Assembly (NCBI GenBank): GCA_002325825.1
Contig: DCSW01000009.1
Span: 1-15,456 of the forward strand
From: Collimonas sp. UBA1456
Lineage (GTDB): Bacteria; Pseudomonadota; Gammaproteobacteria; Burkholderiales; Burkholderiaceae_D
Length of the DNA: 15,456 nt
Direction of reading: 5' to 3'
The notes below the pieces were generated by a model, which worked only from the letters and a program-made list of their open reading frames with translations, was not told where the DNA came from and did not search any database. The position numbers were made by a program, and so were the translations under genes. Shown here one piece after another: positions 7,186 through 14,206 of the stretch (within the stretch, counting starts at the first letter, position 1; each line of letters starts with the position of its first letter).

Positions 7186-8199
7186 ATGCCGCATACTCAG
7201 AAAGCTGCTCAATTCCCAGCCATCCGCATGCGCCGTATGCGCAAGGATGCTTTTTCACGGGCAATGATGCGAGAAAACACCGTCACCAGCGACGACCTGA
7301 TCTATCCGGCGTTTATTCTGGACGGTATAAACCAGCGCGAAAAAATCAGTTCAATGCCAGGCATTGAACGCCTGTCGATCGACTTGCTACTGCACGTCGC
7401 CGAAGAGTGCGTGGGACTGGGCATTCCTGTCATTGCGCTTTTTCCAGTCATCAATCCATCCCTGAAAACCCCCGACGGCATCGAAGCCATCAATCCGCAG
7501 GGATTGATTCCGCGCGCGGTTCGTGAGCTGAAGCAGCGTTTCCCGGAACTGGGCATACTGACCGACGTTGCGCTTGATACATACACCAGCCACGGCCAGG
7601 ACGGCGTACTGAATGCCGACGGCTATGTGTCCAACGACGAAACTTGCGCTATCCTGGTCAAGCAGGCACTGGTCCAGGCTGACGCCGGGGTCGATATCAT
7701 CGCGCCGTCCGACATGATGGATGGCCGTATCGGCGCGATTCGCAGCGCATTGGAATCGCATCACTACAGTTACACCCGCATCATGGCGTACTCGGCCAAA
7801 TACGCCTCGTCGTTCTACGGACCGTTTCGTGATGCGGTCAGTTCTTCGGCAACGCTCGGCAAAAGTAATAAGAACACGTATCAGATGGATCCGGCTAACA
7901 GCAATGAAGCATTGCATGAAGTCGCGCTTGACCTGGCGGAAGGCGCCGATATGGTGATGGTCAAGCCTGGTATGCCGTATCTGGATATCGTGCGCCGCGT
8001 GAAAGACGCATTCAAGGTGCCGACTTTTGCCTATCAGGTTAGCGGCGAATACGCGATGATCAAAGCAGCGTCGCAAAACGGCTGGCTCGAACATGACAAG
8101 ACGATGATGGAAGCGATGTTGGCCTTCAAACGCGCCGGCGCCGATGGTGTACTGACCTACTTTGCACTGGACATTGCACGCCATCTGAGAAAAGGCTGA
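7186..8199 (+). CDS. hemB: Delta-aminolevulinic acid dehydratase (porphobilinogen synthase)
   Basis: HemB condenses two 5-aminolevulinate molecules to porphobilinogen, the second dedicated step of haem synthesis, in the cytoplasm. The 337-residue protein is full length. The Schiff-base lysines are visible as Lys205 (MAYSAKYAS) and Lys260 (MVMVKPGMPYLD). The metal loop reads DVALDTYTSHGQDG, with Asp and Tyr where zinc enzymes carry cysteines. It is therefore the magnesium-type enzyme known from Pseudomonas aeruginosa. The start MPHTQKAAQFP fits relatives, although the ribosome site is weak. The frame is clean to a TGA stop. Its retention next to a dead cytochrome c assembly cluster shows that haem is still needed for other proteins. 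Confidence 0.96.
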   Translation: MPHTQKAAQFPAIRMRRMRKDAFSRAMMRENTVTSDDLIYPAFILDGINQREKISSMPGIERLSIDLLLHVAEECVGLGIPVIALFPVINPSLKTPDGIEAINPQGLIPRAVRELKQRFPELGILTDVALDTYTSHGQDGVLNADGYVSNDETCAILVKQALVQADAGVDIIAPSDMMDGRIGAIRSALESHHYSYTRIMAYSAKYASSFYGPFRDAVSSSATLGKSNKNTYQMDPANSNEALHEVALDLAEGADMVMVKPGMPYLDIVRRVKDAFKVPTFAYQVSGEYAMIKAASQNGWLEHDKTMMEAMLAFKRAGADGVLTYFALDIARHLRKG

Positions 8200-8327
8200 G
8201 TAAGCGGCCACGCGCAATCGCTCGACGCTTCTGCGGCGGCCCACACTCAAACGTTTATTGACACTAAATGGAAATCTTTTTCATCAGCGAAGATCAGGTT
8301 AGACAAAGTATTGAAATACTGGCTATA

Positions 8328-8402
8328 AAAGCCGCGCGACTAATGTACCGGGAAGCGCACCTGGACCAGCCATGACTGACGCGTTAAAAGCATAACAATA
8401 CT
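8328..8402 (+). repeat. IS-end-like repeat, copy A
   Basis: The stretch begins AAAGCCGCG, continues with GACTAATGTACCGG, AAGCGCAC, a block like TGGACCAGCCATG, and GCGTTAAAAG. It recurs in the same order at 15367-15456 with small indels and substitutions. It lies just before the IS21-type transposase remnant, on the correct side for a left terminus. It is most likely an IS21-family terminal region with TGTACC-containing transposase-binding repeats. Confidence 0.6.
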
Positions 8403-8411
8403 AGCCTGTAG

Positions 8412-8436
8412 TCTTATGTACCGCAGGTACATAAGA
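8412..8436. repeat. Perfect inverted repeat with TGTACC core
   Basis: TCTTATGTACC and GGTACATAAGA form an 11-bp perfect inverted repeat around a 3-base spacer (GCA). The core TGTACC is shared with the nearby IS-end repeat. It could be a transposase-binding site brought together by an internal deletion, or a small hairpin. There is no T-tract, so a terminator is less likely. Confidence 0.55.
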
Positions 8437-8519
8437 AAGGCGAAAGGCGGAAAGGATGTTTCCCGTGGTCAGGAAGATACGCCACCCGGTTATCGGAGAA
8501 CACTGGCTCCGATTTTTCC

Positions 8520-8786
8520 GATGCTAGCGGCGCTTGTGGCGATCATCGACGCCACTCTGGAAGCCGACACAGCAAAGTCCATGTGAAACAACGCCATGCG
8601 ACGGTGCGTATCCGTAAGCGGCTGCGTGACAAGATATTGGGCGATAGCCAGCACCGACTGGCCCAGGCATTATGTGTTTGACAACAAATTTGGGCGTCCC
8701 ACCAAAGGTAACTACAGGGGCAAAGTAGAATAACTGGTGGGCTACAGCCGACGTCACTTCATGGTGCCATCGCCAGTGGCAGGGTT
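8520..8786 (+). pseudogene. istA: istA transposase remnant (IS21 family)
   Basis: IstA is the DDE transposase of IS21 elements. Fragments match the family in order. First comes LVAIIDATLEADTAKSM and then, in another frame, ATVRIRKRLRDKILGD. After a further frame change and deletion comes HYVFDNKFGRPTKGNYRGKV, with a TAA at 8731-8733, then LVGYSRRHFMVPSPVA. The N-terminal helix-turn-helix and most of the catalytic core are missing. The last part reads directly, in frame, into istB-type sequence because the 3' end of istA and the start of istB have been deleted. It is clearly a decayed copy. Confidence 0.75.
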
Positions 8787-8908
8787 GTGCGCACTGAAAC
8801 GTATCGAGCTGGAGTCGGCAGGTTGTGAATGGATTGATAAGTGCGAGAACGTCATCGTGCTAGGGACTTCTGGAGTCGGCAAAACGCATACCGCACTGGT
8901 ACTAGGCC
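8787..8908 (+). pseudogene. istB: istB ATPase fragment (IS21 family)
   Basis: IstB is the AAA+ helper ATPase of IS21 transposition. Only the part around the Walker A motif survives: CEWIDKCENVIVLGTSGVGK followed by THTALVLG, with GTSGVGKT as the nucleotide-binding loop. The remaining two thirds (Walker B, sensor motifs) are absent. The frame breaks off near 8905 where OmpA-domain sequence begins. It is non-functional. Confidence 0.8.
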
Positions 8909-9103
8909 GTGTTTGGTTATCATGATGCTAGCAGCAATGCAGATGTGAATGCCGAAGTCCCCAAGGATCGCGCCAAGTCGATACGCGCCTTGCTGATCGC
9001 TGCTGGCGTTGAGGAAGCGCGGATCACGCTCGACAAGCCGGAGGTGTCGCTGGCCGGTAACGACGCCGATGCACGCCGGGTAGAGGTGACGGTTCAGCAA
9101 TAA
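8907..9103 (+). pseudogene. 3' fragment of an OmpA-domain protein gene
   Basis: About 64 residues resemble the C-terminal half of an OmpA/peptidoglycan-binding domain. They run from VFGYHDASSNADVNAEVPKD through RAKSIRALLIAAGVEEARI to NDADARRVEVTVQQ and a TAA. The order (Gly-Tyr with an Asp-rich loop, DRAKSIRALL helix, final ARRVEVTV strand) is the family pattern. The signal peptide and N-terminal region are missing, and the sequence starts abruptly at the edge of the IS21 remnant, so insertion followed by deletion probably removed the 5' part. A strong terminator follows 28 bp after the stop, as expected for the original gene's 3' end. Confidence 0.65.
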
Positions 9104-9130
9104 GCAGTTGGCGCTGCCTGGCGCCGCATA

Positions 9131-9167
9131 AAAAATCTCGCGATGGTTAACTATCGCGAGATTTTTT
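9131..9167. terminator. Strong bidirectional factor-independent terminator
   Basis: AAAAATCTCGCGAT and ATCGCGAGATTTTT form a 14-bp perfect inverted repeat around an 8-base loop, with T-tracts usable on both strands. It separates the plus-strand OmpA-domain remnant from the convergent minus-strand fabI. Confidence 0.9.
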
Positions 9168-9221
9168 TAACCTGAATCTTAGGCTGCATCGACGTTGCGT
9201 TAATAACAAGTTGAAGTCGAT

Positions 9222-10004
9222 TTATTCGGCAATGCCGCCGACGACGTGCGAGAAGCCGCCATCGACGTAGGTGATTTCACCGGTAATGCCGCTCGACAGG
9301 TCAGACAGCAGGAAGGCTGCCGCATTGCCGACATCTTCCACTGTCACGTTACGGCGCAGCGGGGCATGCTCTGCTACGAAGCCGAGGATCTTGCCAAAAT
9401 CCTTGATGCCGCTGGCTGCCAAGGTCTTGATCGGACCGGCCGAAATGCCGTTGACGCGCACGCCCTTGGCGCCGAGCGAGCGGGCCAGGTAGCGCACGCT
9501 GGCTTCGAGTGAAGCCTTGGCCAAGCCCATCGTGTTGTAATTAGGCACCACACGCTCGGCGCCGAGGTAAGTCAGGGTCAGCAATGTCGAATTCGGGCGC
9601 AGCAACGGCAAGGCAGCCTTAGCCATTGCCGGGAAGCTGTAGGATGAGATGTCATGTGCGATCTTAAATCCTTCGCGCGACAAGCCGTCCAGGAAGTCAC
9701 CAGCAATCGCTTCGCTCGGCGCAAAGCTGATCGCGTGCACCAGGCCATCCAGGTGATCCCAAGACTTGCCGAGGTCGGCGAATAATACATTGATTTGTTC
9801 GTCGCTGCGGACGTCGCAATTGAAAATCAATTCGCTGTCGAACTCTTTTGCAAAATTGGTGATGCGTTCCTTGAAGCGCTCACCGACATAAGTAAAAGCC
9901 AGCTCGGCACCTTCGCGCTTGCAAGTCTGGGCGATGCCGTAAGCGATTGAGCGATTGGATAGTAAGCCGGTGATCAGAATTTTTTTGTCTTGCAAAAATG
10001 CCAT
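9222..10004 (-). CDS. fabI: Enoyl-[acyl-carrier-protein] reductase (NADH) FabI
   Basis: FabI catalyses the last reduction in each round of type II fatty acid elongation (trans-2-enoyl-ACP to acyl-ACP), in the cytoplasm. The 260-residue protein is full length. It has the divergent SDR fold: a cofactor loop ITGLLSNRSIAYGIA (11-25), and the catalytic residues Tyr146, Tyr156 and Lys163 (YLGAERVVPNYNTMGLAK), at the same numbers as in E. coli FabI. The start is supported by a GGAG ribosome site (complement of 10010-10014) about 6 bases before the ATG. It is downstream of mltD on the same strand, with a 234-bp gap, and converges on the terminator at 9131-9167. It is intact. Confidence 0.97.
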   Translation of the reverse strand: MAFLQDKKILITGLLSNRSIAYGIAQTCKREGAELAFTYVGERFKERITNFAKEFDSELIFNCDVRSDEQINVLFADLGKSWDHLDGLVHAISFAPSEAIAGDFLDGLSREGFKIAHDISSYSFPAMAKAALPLLRPNSTLLTLTYLGAERVVPNYNTMGLAKASLEASVRYLARSLGAKGVRVNGISAGPIKTLAASGIKDFGKILGFVAEHAPLRRNVTVEDVGNAAAFLLSDLSSGITGEITYVDGGFSHVVGGIAE

Positions 10005-10206
10005 ATTGACTCCAGATGTGCGCGCCTTCAGTGGTATTGGAGGCGGCGAGGTTACCGGTGCGATGTGGTTGCACCGGATGTTCTGCTTGAAATTCTTATT
10101 GAACAGGGCAAGATTGTAGGGGTTTGCTGCGGCGAGGGCAACTAGGCCGCTGTTGTTTGATGACGCTGATCGGGCCGCGCCATCAACCTGAACTCATCAC
10201 ACGCCG

Positions 10207-10233
10207 GCTGTTTGCAGCGACGCGGCAAACAGC
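10207..10233. other. Intergenic hairpin between mltD and fabI
   Basis: GCTGTTTGC and GCAAACAGC form a 9-bp perfect inverted repeat around 9 bases, five bases beyond the mltD stop. There is no T-tract on the minus strand, so it may be a weak terminator or an RNA-stabilising hairpin at the mltD 3' end. Confidence 0.4.
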
Positions 10234-10238
10234 ATAGT

Positions 10239-11753
10239 TTAGTTGTGCGATCCCCTGGATGAAGCCAGGACTACCGGGCGGCCGTTTTTCTTGGCTGCCA
10301 CCTTAATTTTGCCGGCGCTGTTGCGGCTGGCCATGGTGCTGGCTTTGTGGTAGTGGACGTTATGGCCGGATTTGGCGCCGGAGCTCGATGCTACCATACG
10401 GTTAGGTACTTGTAATTGCAAGCTCTGGCCACGATTGACGCTACCATGGTGTAAACTGTTCCATGCCTTGACCTGCGACACGCTGACCCGGTAGCGTGTC
10501 GCAATCGACGCCAGTGTGTCGCGCTTGCCGACCTTGACATAGATGCGGCGTGTCTCCGGTACATCCGGTGTGATGGCCATGGTGGCATTGTCGGCCACTT
10601 CTGCGGTAATATCGCTGTTGGCTTCTTCGGTCTTCGGCACCAGAATGGTCGAGCCAGCCTTTAGCAGCATTTTCTGTGGGATGTGATTGACTTCTCGGAT
10701 CACCGCCGGCGTCGTGCCAAACTTGGCGGCAATGGTTTCAATCCGTTCACGCGCGCCGCTGACAGTGTGCAAGGTCCAGGACGACAGCTTCTGCGTCCAC
10801 TTGGTCAGGTTATTCTTAAATTTTTCCGCATTGCTTTCCGGCAGCAGGATCTTGGTGTCGGCGCCGCCGATAATGACTGGGCGGTTGAATTGTGGATTTA
10901 GCGCCCTAAATTCGTCGAGCGACAATTCGGCCAGTTGTGCGGCAACCTTGATGTCGATATCGCGGGTCTTGCCGATTGTTACGAAGTACGGCTGATTGTC
11001 GATCTTTGGTATTGAAATGTTGTACATGTCCGGCGCGGCAATGATGTTCTTGACCGCCTGTAACTTCGGCACGTAGTTGCGGGTTTCCGCCGGCATCAGC
11101 GGTGCCAGACTGTTGAAATCGATTGGCAAGCCGGCCGCCTGGTTCTTGTTGATGGCGCGCTGCACGGAGCCTTCGCCCCAATTGTAGGCTGCCAACGCTA
11201 GTTGCCAATCGCCAAACATACCATATAGTTTTTGCAGATAGGTCAGCGCAGCCTCGGTTGAGGCAAGGACATCGCGGCGTTCATCCTTGAACATATTTTG
11301 CTTCAGGTTGAAATCGCGTCCGGTAGTCAGTATGAACTGCCATATGCCTGCAGCCTTGGCGCTGGATAGAGCTTGTGGATTGAATGCTGATTCGATGAAC
11401 GGTAGCAACGCCAGTTCAGTCGGCATGCCGCGTTTTTCCAGCTCTTGCAGAACGTGATACAGATAGCGCGAGGCGCGCATCGTGGTGCGCTCGAAATACT
11501 CCGGTCGGACACGATAAAAATCGGTTTGGATGGCCACCTGCGCATTTTCCAGATCCGGGATGCCGAAGCCCTTGCGAATACGCGTCCAGATGTCGACCTT
11601 CTCCATGCCGAGAGCGGCCGTACTTGAGTCGTTCGGGTCGATTAAGCTGAAAGTGGGGGTGTACATCGTAATGTCGTTGGCCTGGGCCAAGAGTGGGGTG
11701 CCGAAAAAAGCGAGTGTGGCAATGGCTAATGTCTTGAGTTTTAGCTGGTACAT
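10239..11753 (-). CDS. mltD: Membrane-bound lytic murein transglycosylase D with LysM domains
   Basis: MltD cleaves the glycan strands of peptidoglycan in the periplasm, forming 1,6-anhydro-muramic ends. From ATG 11753 the protein has 504 residues. It has a signal peptide (MYQLKLKTLAIATLAFFG to LLAQA, no lipobox cysteine) and a family 1 transglycosylase domain with catalytic Glu121 in LLPFIESAFNP, KAAGIWQF and AAYNWGEG (189-195). Two LysM-type segments follow (about 329-373 and 405-450), then a basic, Ser/Lys-rich tail. The open frame extends upstream to 11837, but that would overlap the -35 box of a good promoter and bury the signal peptide, so 11753 is preferred. E. coli MltD is a lipoprotein; this copy appears to be released by signal peptidase I instead. 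It is intact. Confidence 0.93.
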   Translation of the reverse strand: MYQLKLKTLAIATLAFFGTPLLAQANDITMYTPTFSLIDPNDSSTAALGMEKVDIWTRIRKGFGIPDLENAQVAIQTDFYRVRPEYFERTTMRASRYLYHVLQELEKRGMPTELALLPFIESAFNPQALSSAKAAGIWQFILTTGRDFNLKQNMFKDERRDVLASTEAALTYLQKLYGMFGDWQLALAAYNWGEGSVQRAINKNQAAGLPIDFNSLAPLMPAETRNYVPKLQAVKNIIAAPDMYNISIPKIDNQPYFVTIGKTRDIDIKVAAQLAELSLDEFRALNPQFNRPVIIGGADTKILLPESNAEKFKNNLTKWTQKLSSWTLHTVSGARERIETIAAKFGTTPAVIREVNHIPQKMLLKAGSTILVPKTEEANSDITAEVADNATMAITPDVPETRRIYVKVGKRDTLASIATRYRVSVSQVKAWNSLHHGSVNRGQSLQLQVPNRMVASSSGAKSGHNVHYHKASTMASRNSAGKIKVAAKKNGRPVVLASSRGSHN

Positions 11754-11807
11754 GGGTTCGATTTGCCTGACAGGGGTGTCGTAATTCGGTAATAAAAGGA
11801 TAGGCGC

Positions 11808-11837
11808 AGTGTACGTAACGCAGTTTTCTCGCGTCAA
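11808..11837 (-). promoter_or_regulatory. Sigma-70-like promoter for mltD
   Basis: On the minus strand TTGACG (11837-11832) and TACACT (11813-11808) are separated by 18 bases. The predicted transcript starts near 11800, about 48 bases before the mltD ATG. This spacing supports the downstream start codon. Confidence 0.55.
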
Positions 11838-11966
11838 GCGAAAATTGAACTAATATCGAGAGTAAGTGTTTAATTCATTTAAATATTAGTTTAAGAAAAT
11901 CAATATGCGTGAGCTATCTGACGACCATTATCATCAGCCTTCATCGCCGATAGTTGTCTTGCTGAG

Positions 11967-12785
11967 TTATTTGAAATTGTTTTTCCAGTCCCTTAGTGCA
12001 GCGAACGCGGCCACAGGGTCTGTTTGTTGCAGCCGGCCATTGGTGTGTAGGGTGCCAATAATAGTTGGCTGCTGATAACGCAGGAAGGGATTTGTGGCAT
12101 TTTCCAGGCCGATGGTGGACGGCACGGTTGGTTCTTGGCGGTCGCGTTTAGCCTGTTCCGTGGCGATGCGGGCGATTAGAGCGGTATTATCCGGTTCGGT
12201 TGCTAGCGCAAAGCGCAGGTTCGACATCGTGTATTCGTGGGCGCAGTACACCAGTGTATCGGCCGGTAACTGGCTCAGTTTTGCTAACGAATCAACCATT
12301 TGCTGGGCCGTGCCTTCAAACAGGCGGCCGCAACCGCCGGCAAACAGCGTATCACCACAGAACAGCCAGTGCTGCTCCGGCGAGACATACGCGATATGGC
12401 CGCTGGTGTGGCCCGGGACATCGAGTACCGAGATTGTCAGCCCGAGTTGCGCAATGCTGGCGTGGTCACATTCGCGCAGAGGCGTGTCGACGCCGGCGAT
12501 GGACTCGCTCTCAGGGCCGAATACCGGCACGTTGAAATGTTGCAGCAAAGTTTGTACTCCGCCCACATGGTCAGCATGGTGATGTGTCACTAAAATAGCG
12601 ACAAGTATCAGGCCGTGAGCATCGAGCGCAGCCAGGATCGGCTGAGCATCGCCGGGATCGACTACCGCTGCGTGGGCGCCATCATGGATCAGCCAGAGAT
12701 AGTTGTCGTTAAATGCTGGCACAGCCAATACGTTCAACGACGTATTGAATGATTGACCCAGTGATTTATATATTAAGGCAGGCAT
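11967..12785 (-). CDS. gloB: Hydroxyacylglutathione hydrolase (glyoxalase II)
   Basis: Glyoxalase II hydrolyses S-lactoylglutathione to lactate and glutathione, completing methylglyoxal detoxification in the cytoplasm. From ATG 12785 the protein has 272 residues. Metallo-beta-lactamase fold motifs are complete: THHHADHVGG (metal site 68-73), DVPGHTSGH (His126), FCGDTLFAGG (bridging Asp144) and YCAHEYTMSN (His183), plus the C-terminal NPFLRYQQP typical of the family. Homologues often begin near LNVLAVPAFNDNYLW, so a TTG start about 16 codons downstream is possible. The ATG at 12785 abuts, on the opposite strand, the ATG of the methyltransferase. It appears intact. Confidence 0.94.
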   Translation of the reverse strand: MPALIYKSLGQSFNTSLNVLAVPAFNDNYLWLIHDGAHAAVVDPGDAQPILAALDAHGLILVAILVTHHHADHVGGVQTLLQHFNVPVFGPESESIAGVDTPLRECDHASIAQLGLTISVLDVPGHTSGHIAYVSPEQHWLFCGDTLFAGGCGRLFEGTAQQMVDSLAKLSQLPADTLVYCAHEYTMSNLRFALATEPDNTALIARIATEQAKRDRQEPTVPSTIGLENATNPFLRYQQPTIIGTLHTNGRLQQTDPVAAFAALRDWKNNFK

Positions 12786-13581
12786 GGAATATCCGTCGTC
12801 ACAAAAGTTTATTATAGCGCTCGGTCCTTGGCTGCAGACGCCCACCGGTAGCTATATGCTGGAGTGGGAGCAAGCACGTCTGGATGCGATGACGGCAGAT
12901 ATATTTGGCTTCCATGCGATGCAAATCGGTGTGCCGCAGATCAAGGCGTTGCAGGCAAACCGCATGGGTCACAAGTGGCTGACCGACAGCCTCGTGCCGG
13001 AGGCTGGAGAGACGCCAAGCGCGCAGAACAGCGTAGTCGTGACCCATGATTTTGCGGAATTGCCTTTTGCGTCGCAGAGCCTTGATCTGGTGGTGTTGCC
13101 GCATGTGCTGGAATTTACGGCTAAGCCGCATCAGATATTGCGGGAAGTCGAGCGCGTGTTGATTCCAGAAGGGCAAGTCATCATTTGCGGCTTTAATCCG
13201 GCCAGTCTGTGGAGTATCCGGCAAACTATCGGGCGCATGTCCGGAGTACATTTTCTGCCGCAGAGCGCGGAGTTCATTAGTTTGTTGCGCCTGAAGGATT
13301 GGCTGAAGTTGCTGAACATGGAAGTCAATCGCAGCCACTTCGGCTGTTATGCTCCGCCATTTACCAGTAGTAAATGTCTGCATAGATCCGCCTTCATGGA
13401 AAAAGCCGGCAATCGCTGGTGGCCATACTTTGGTGCGGTTTACATGGTGCAGGCGATCAAGCGCGTCAAGGGCATGAATCTGATCTGTCCGGTTTTTAGT
13501 AAGCAGCCCATCAAGGCGGGACGGGGAGTGCCGGCCACTAACAAGATCCACAAAGCGGATCGCAACGGAACGGGGCAGTAA
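12784..13581 (+). CDS. Class I SAM-dependent methyltransferase-like protein, substrate unknown
   Basis: This 265-residue protein has the fold of the UbiE/Methyltransf_11 group. The post-motif region is clear: LDLVVLPHVLEFTAKPHQIL followed by REVERVLIPEGQVIICGFNP, corresponding to the strand-4/5 region with the usual late Arg-Pro/Glu-Gly turn. The N-terminal glycine-rich SAM loop is replaced by a looser segment (FGFHAMQIGVPQIKALQANR), as in the conserved betaproteobacterial proteins found between gloB and rnhA. A TTAAGGCAGGC segment before the ATG gives a ribosome site. The C-terminus (about 235-265) is basic and of low complexity. Substrate and partners are unknown; the conserved neighbourhood does not define a function. 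It is full length and intact. Confidence 0.85.
   Translation: MEYPSSQKFIIALGPWLQTPTGSYMLEWEQARLDAMTADIFGFHAMQIGVPQIKALQANRMGHKWLTDSLVPEAGETPSAQNSVVVTHDFAELPFASQSLDLVVLPHVLEFTAKPHQILREVERVLIPEGQVIICGFNPASLWSIRQTIGRMSGVHFLPQSAEFISLLRLKDWLKLLNMEVNRSHFGCYAPPFTSSKCLHRSAFMEKAGNRWWPYFGAVYMVQAIKRVKGMNLICPVFSKQPIKAGRGVPATNKIHKADRNGTGQ
12811..12816 (-). promoter_or_regulatory. Possible -10 box for gloB
   Basis: A perfect TATAAT on the minus strand lies 25 bases upstream of the gloB ATG, inside the 5' end of the divergent methyltransferase gene. No good -35 element is seen at 16-18 bases. Confidence 0.3.
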
Positions 13582-13631
13582 TCGGCACCAGGCAAGAAAG
13601 TTTTGGAGTCGATTGCCGTTGTCGCGGCACG

Positions 13632-13659
13632 TATAATTTAGCGAACTGGTCTGACCGGT
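13632..13659 (+). promoter_or_regulatory. Possible rnhA promoter with an overlapping operator-like palindrome
   Basis: A perfect TATAAT (13632-13637) lies in the methyltransferase/rnhA gap, with no good -35 at standard spacing (TTGCCG is only 13 bases away). Just downstream, AACTGGTCTGACCGGT (13644-13659) contains a TGGTnnnACC core and overlaps the expected transcription start. It resembles GntR/FadR-type operators, but chance is not excluded. Confidence 0.28.
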
Positions 13660-13695
13660 CATATTAATTCAGCAGTGAAAGAGTTTTTTACAAGC

Positions 13696-14130
13696 ATGAG
13701 TAAAGTGGAAATATTTGCTGACGGCGCATGCAAGGGCAACCCCGGCAATGGTGGCTGGGGCGCATTATTGGTTGCCGACGGCAAGGAAAAAGAAATGTTC
13801 GGCGGCGAGCGTAACACAACCAACAATCGGATGGAGTTGAAGGCGGTGATCGAGGCGTTGACCGCGTTGACCCGGTCGTGCGAAGTCATCGTGTTCACCG
13901 ATAGTAAGTATGTGCAAAAGGGTATTAGCGAATGGATCCACGGTTGGAAGGTGCGTGGCTGGAAAACCGCTGCACACGAACCGGTAAAGAATGTCGATCT
14001 GTGGCAGGCGCTCGATGCCGCCCAGGTGCAGCACAAGATCGAATGGCGCTGGGTCAAGGGTCACGCAGGCCACGTCGGCAACGAACGCGCCGACCGGCTC
14101 GCCAATCGCGGCGTCACGACTGTCCTCTAA
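13696..14130 (+). CDS. rnhA: Ribonuclease HI
   Basis: RNase HI cleaves the RNA strand of RNA-DNA hybrids, removing primers and R-loops in the cytoplasm. From ATG 13696 the protein has 144 residues, and all catalytic residues are visible: Asp9 (FADGACKGNPG), Glu47 (NRMELKAV), Asp69 (FTDSKYV), His123 (VKGHAGHVGN) and Asp133 (ERADRLA), one number below E. coli RNase HI throughout. A basic protrusion (HGWKVRGWKTAA) is present for hybrid binding. A GTG at 13675 would add seven residues but has no ribosome site; GAAAGAG lies about 12 bases before the ATG. It is followed by dnaQ on the same strand. It is intact. Confidence 0.95.
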   Translation: MSKVEIFADGACKGNPGNGGWGALLVADGKEKEMFGGERNTTNNRMELKAVIEALTALTRSCEVIVFTDSKYVQKGISEWIHGWKVRGWKTAAHEPVKNVDLWQALDAAQVQHKIEWRWVKGHAGHVGNERADRLANRGVTTVL

Positions 14131-14176
14131 ATCCGCCGAACGGCATTGTTTGCGGCGCTATATATAAAAATTTAGT

Positions 14177-14182
14177 TATAAT
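14177..14182 (+). promoter_or_regulatory. Possible -10 box for dnaQ
   Basis: A perfect TATAAT in the AT-rich rnhA/dnaQ gap lies 24 bases before the dnaQ ATG. No convincing -35 hexamer is seen, so dnaQ may also be read through from rnhA. Confidence 0.33.
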
Positions 14183-14206
14183 TTTATTCATGAAGACCAA
14201 TTGACT

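Larger units (their letters stand above)
8328..8908 (+). mobile_element. IS21-family insertion sequence remnant
   Basis: The element shows a left-end-like repeat, shreds of istA, then a piece of istB, in the istA-istB order of IS21 elements. A full element of this family is around 2-2.5 kb; here about 0.6 kb is left and no right end is seen before the OmpA-domain fragment starts near 8907. Several internal deletions are needed, so it is immobile on its own. Confidence 0.75.

Noticed and set aside
7387..8250. 287-codon minus-strand open frame
   Set aside because: It lies antisense over hemB, shows no family motif and has His/Arg-rich composition typical of a shadow frame.
12799..13662. 287-codon minus-strand open frame
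   Set aside because: It is antisense to the methyltransferase gene and has no recognisable motif; the plus-strand frame has the clear methyltransferase features.
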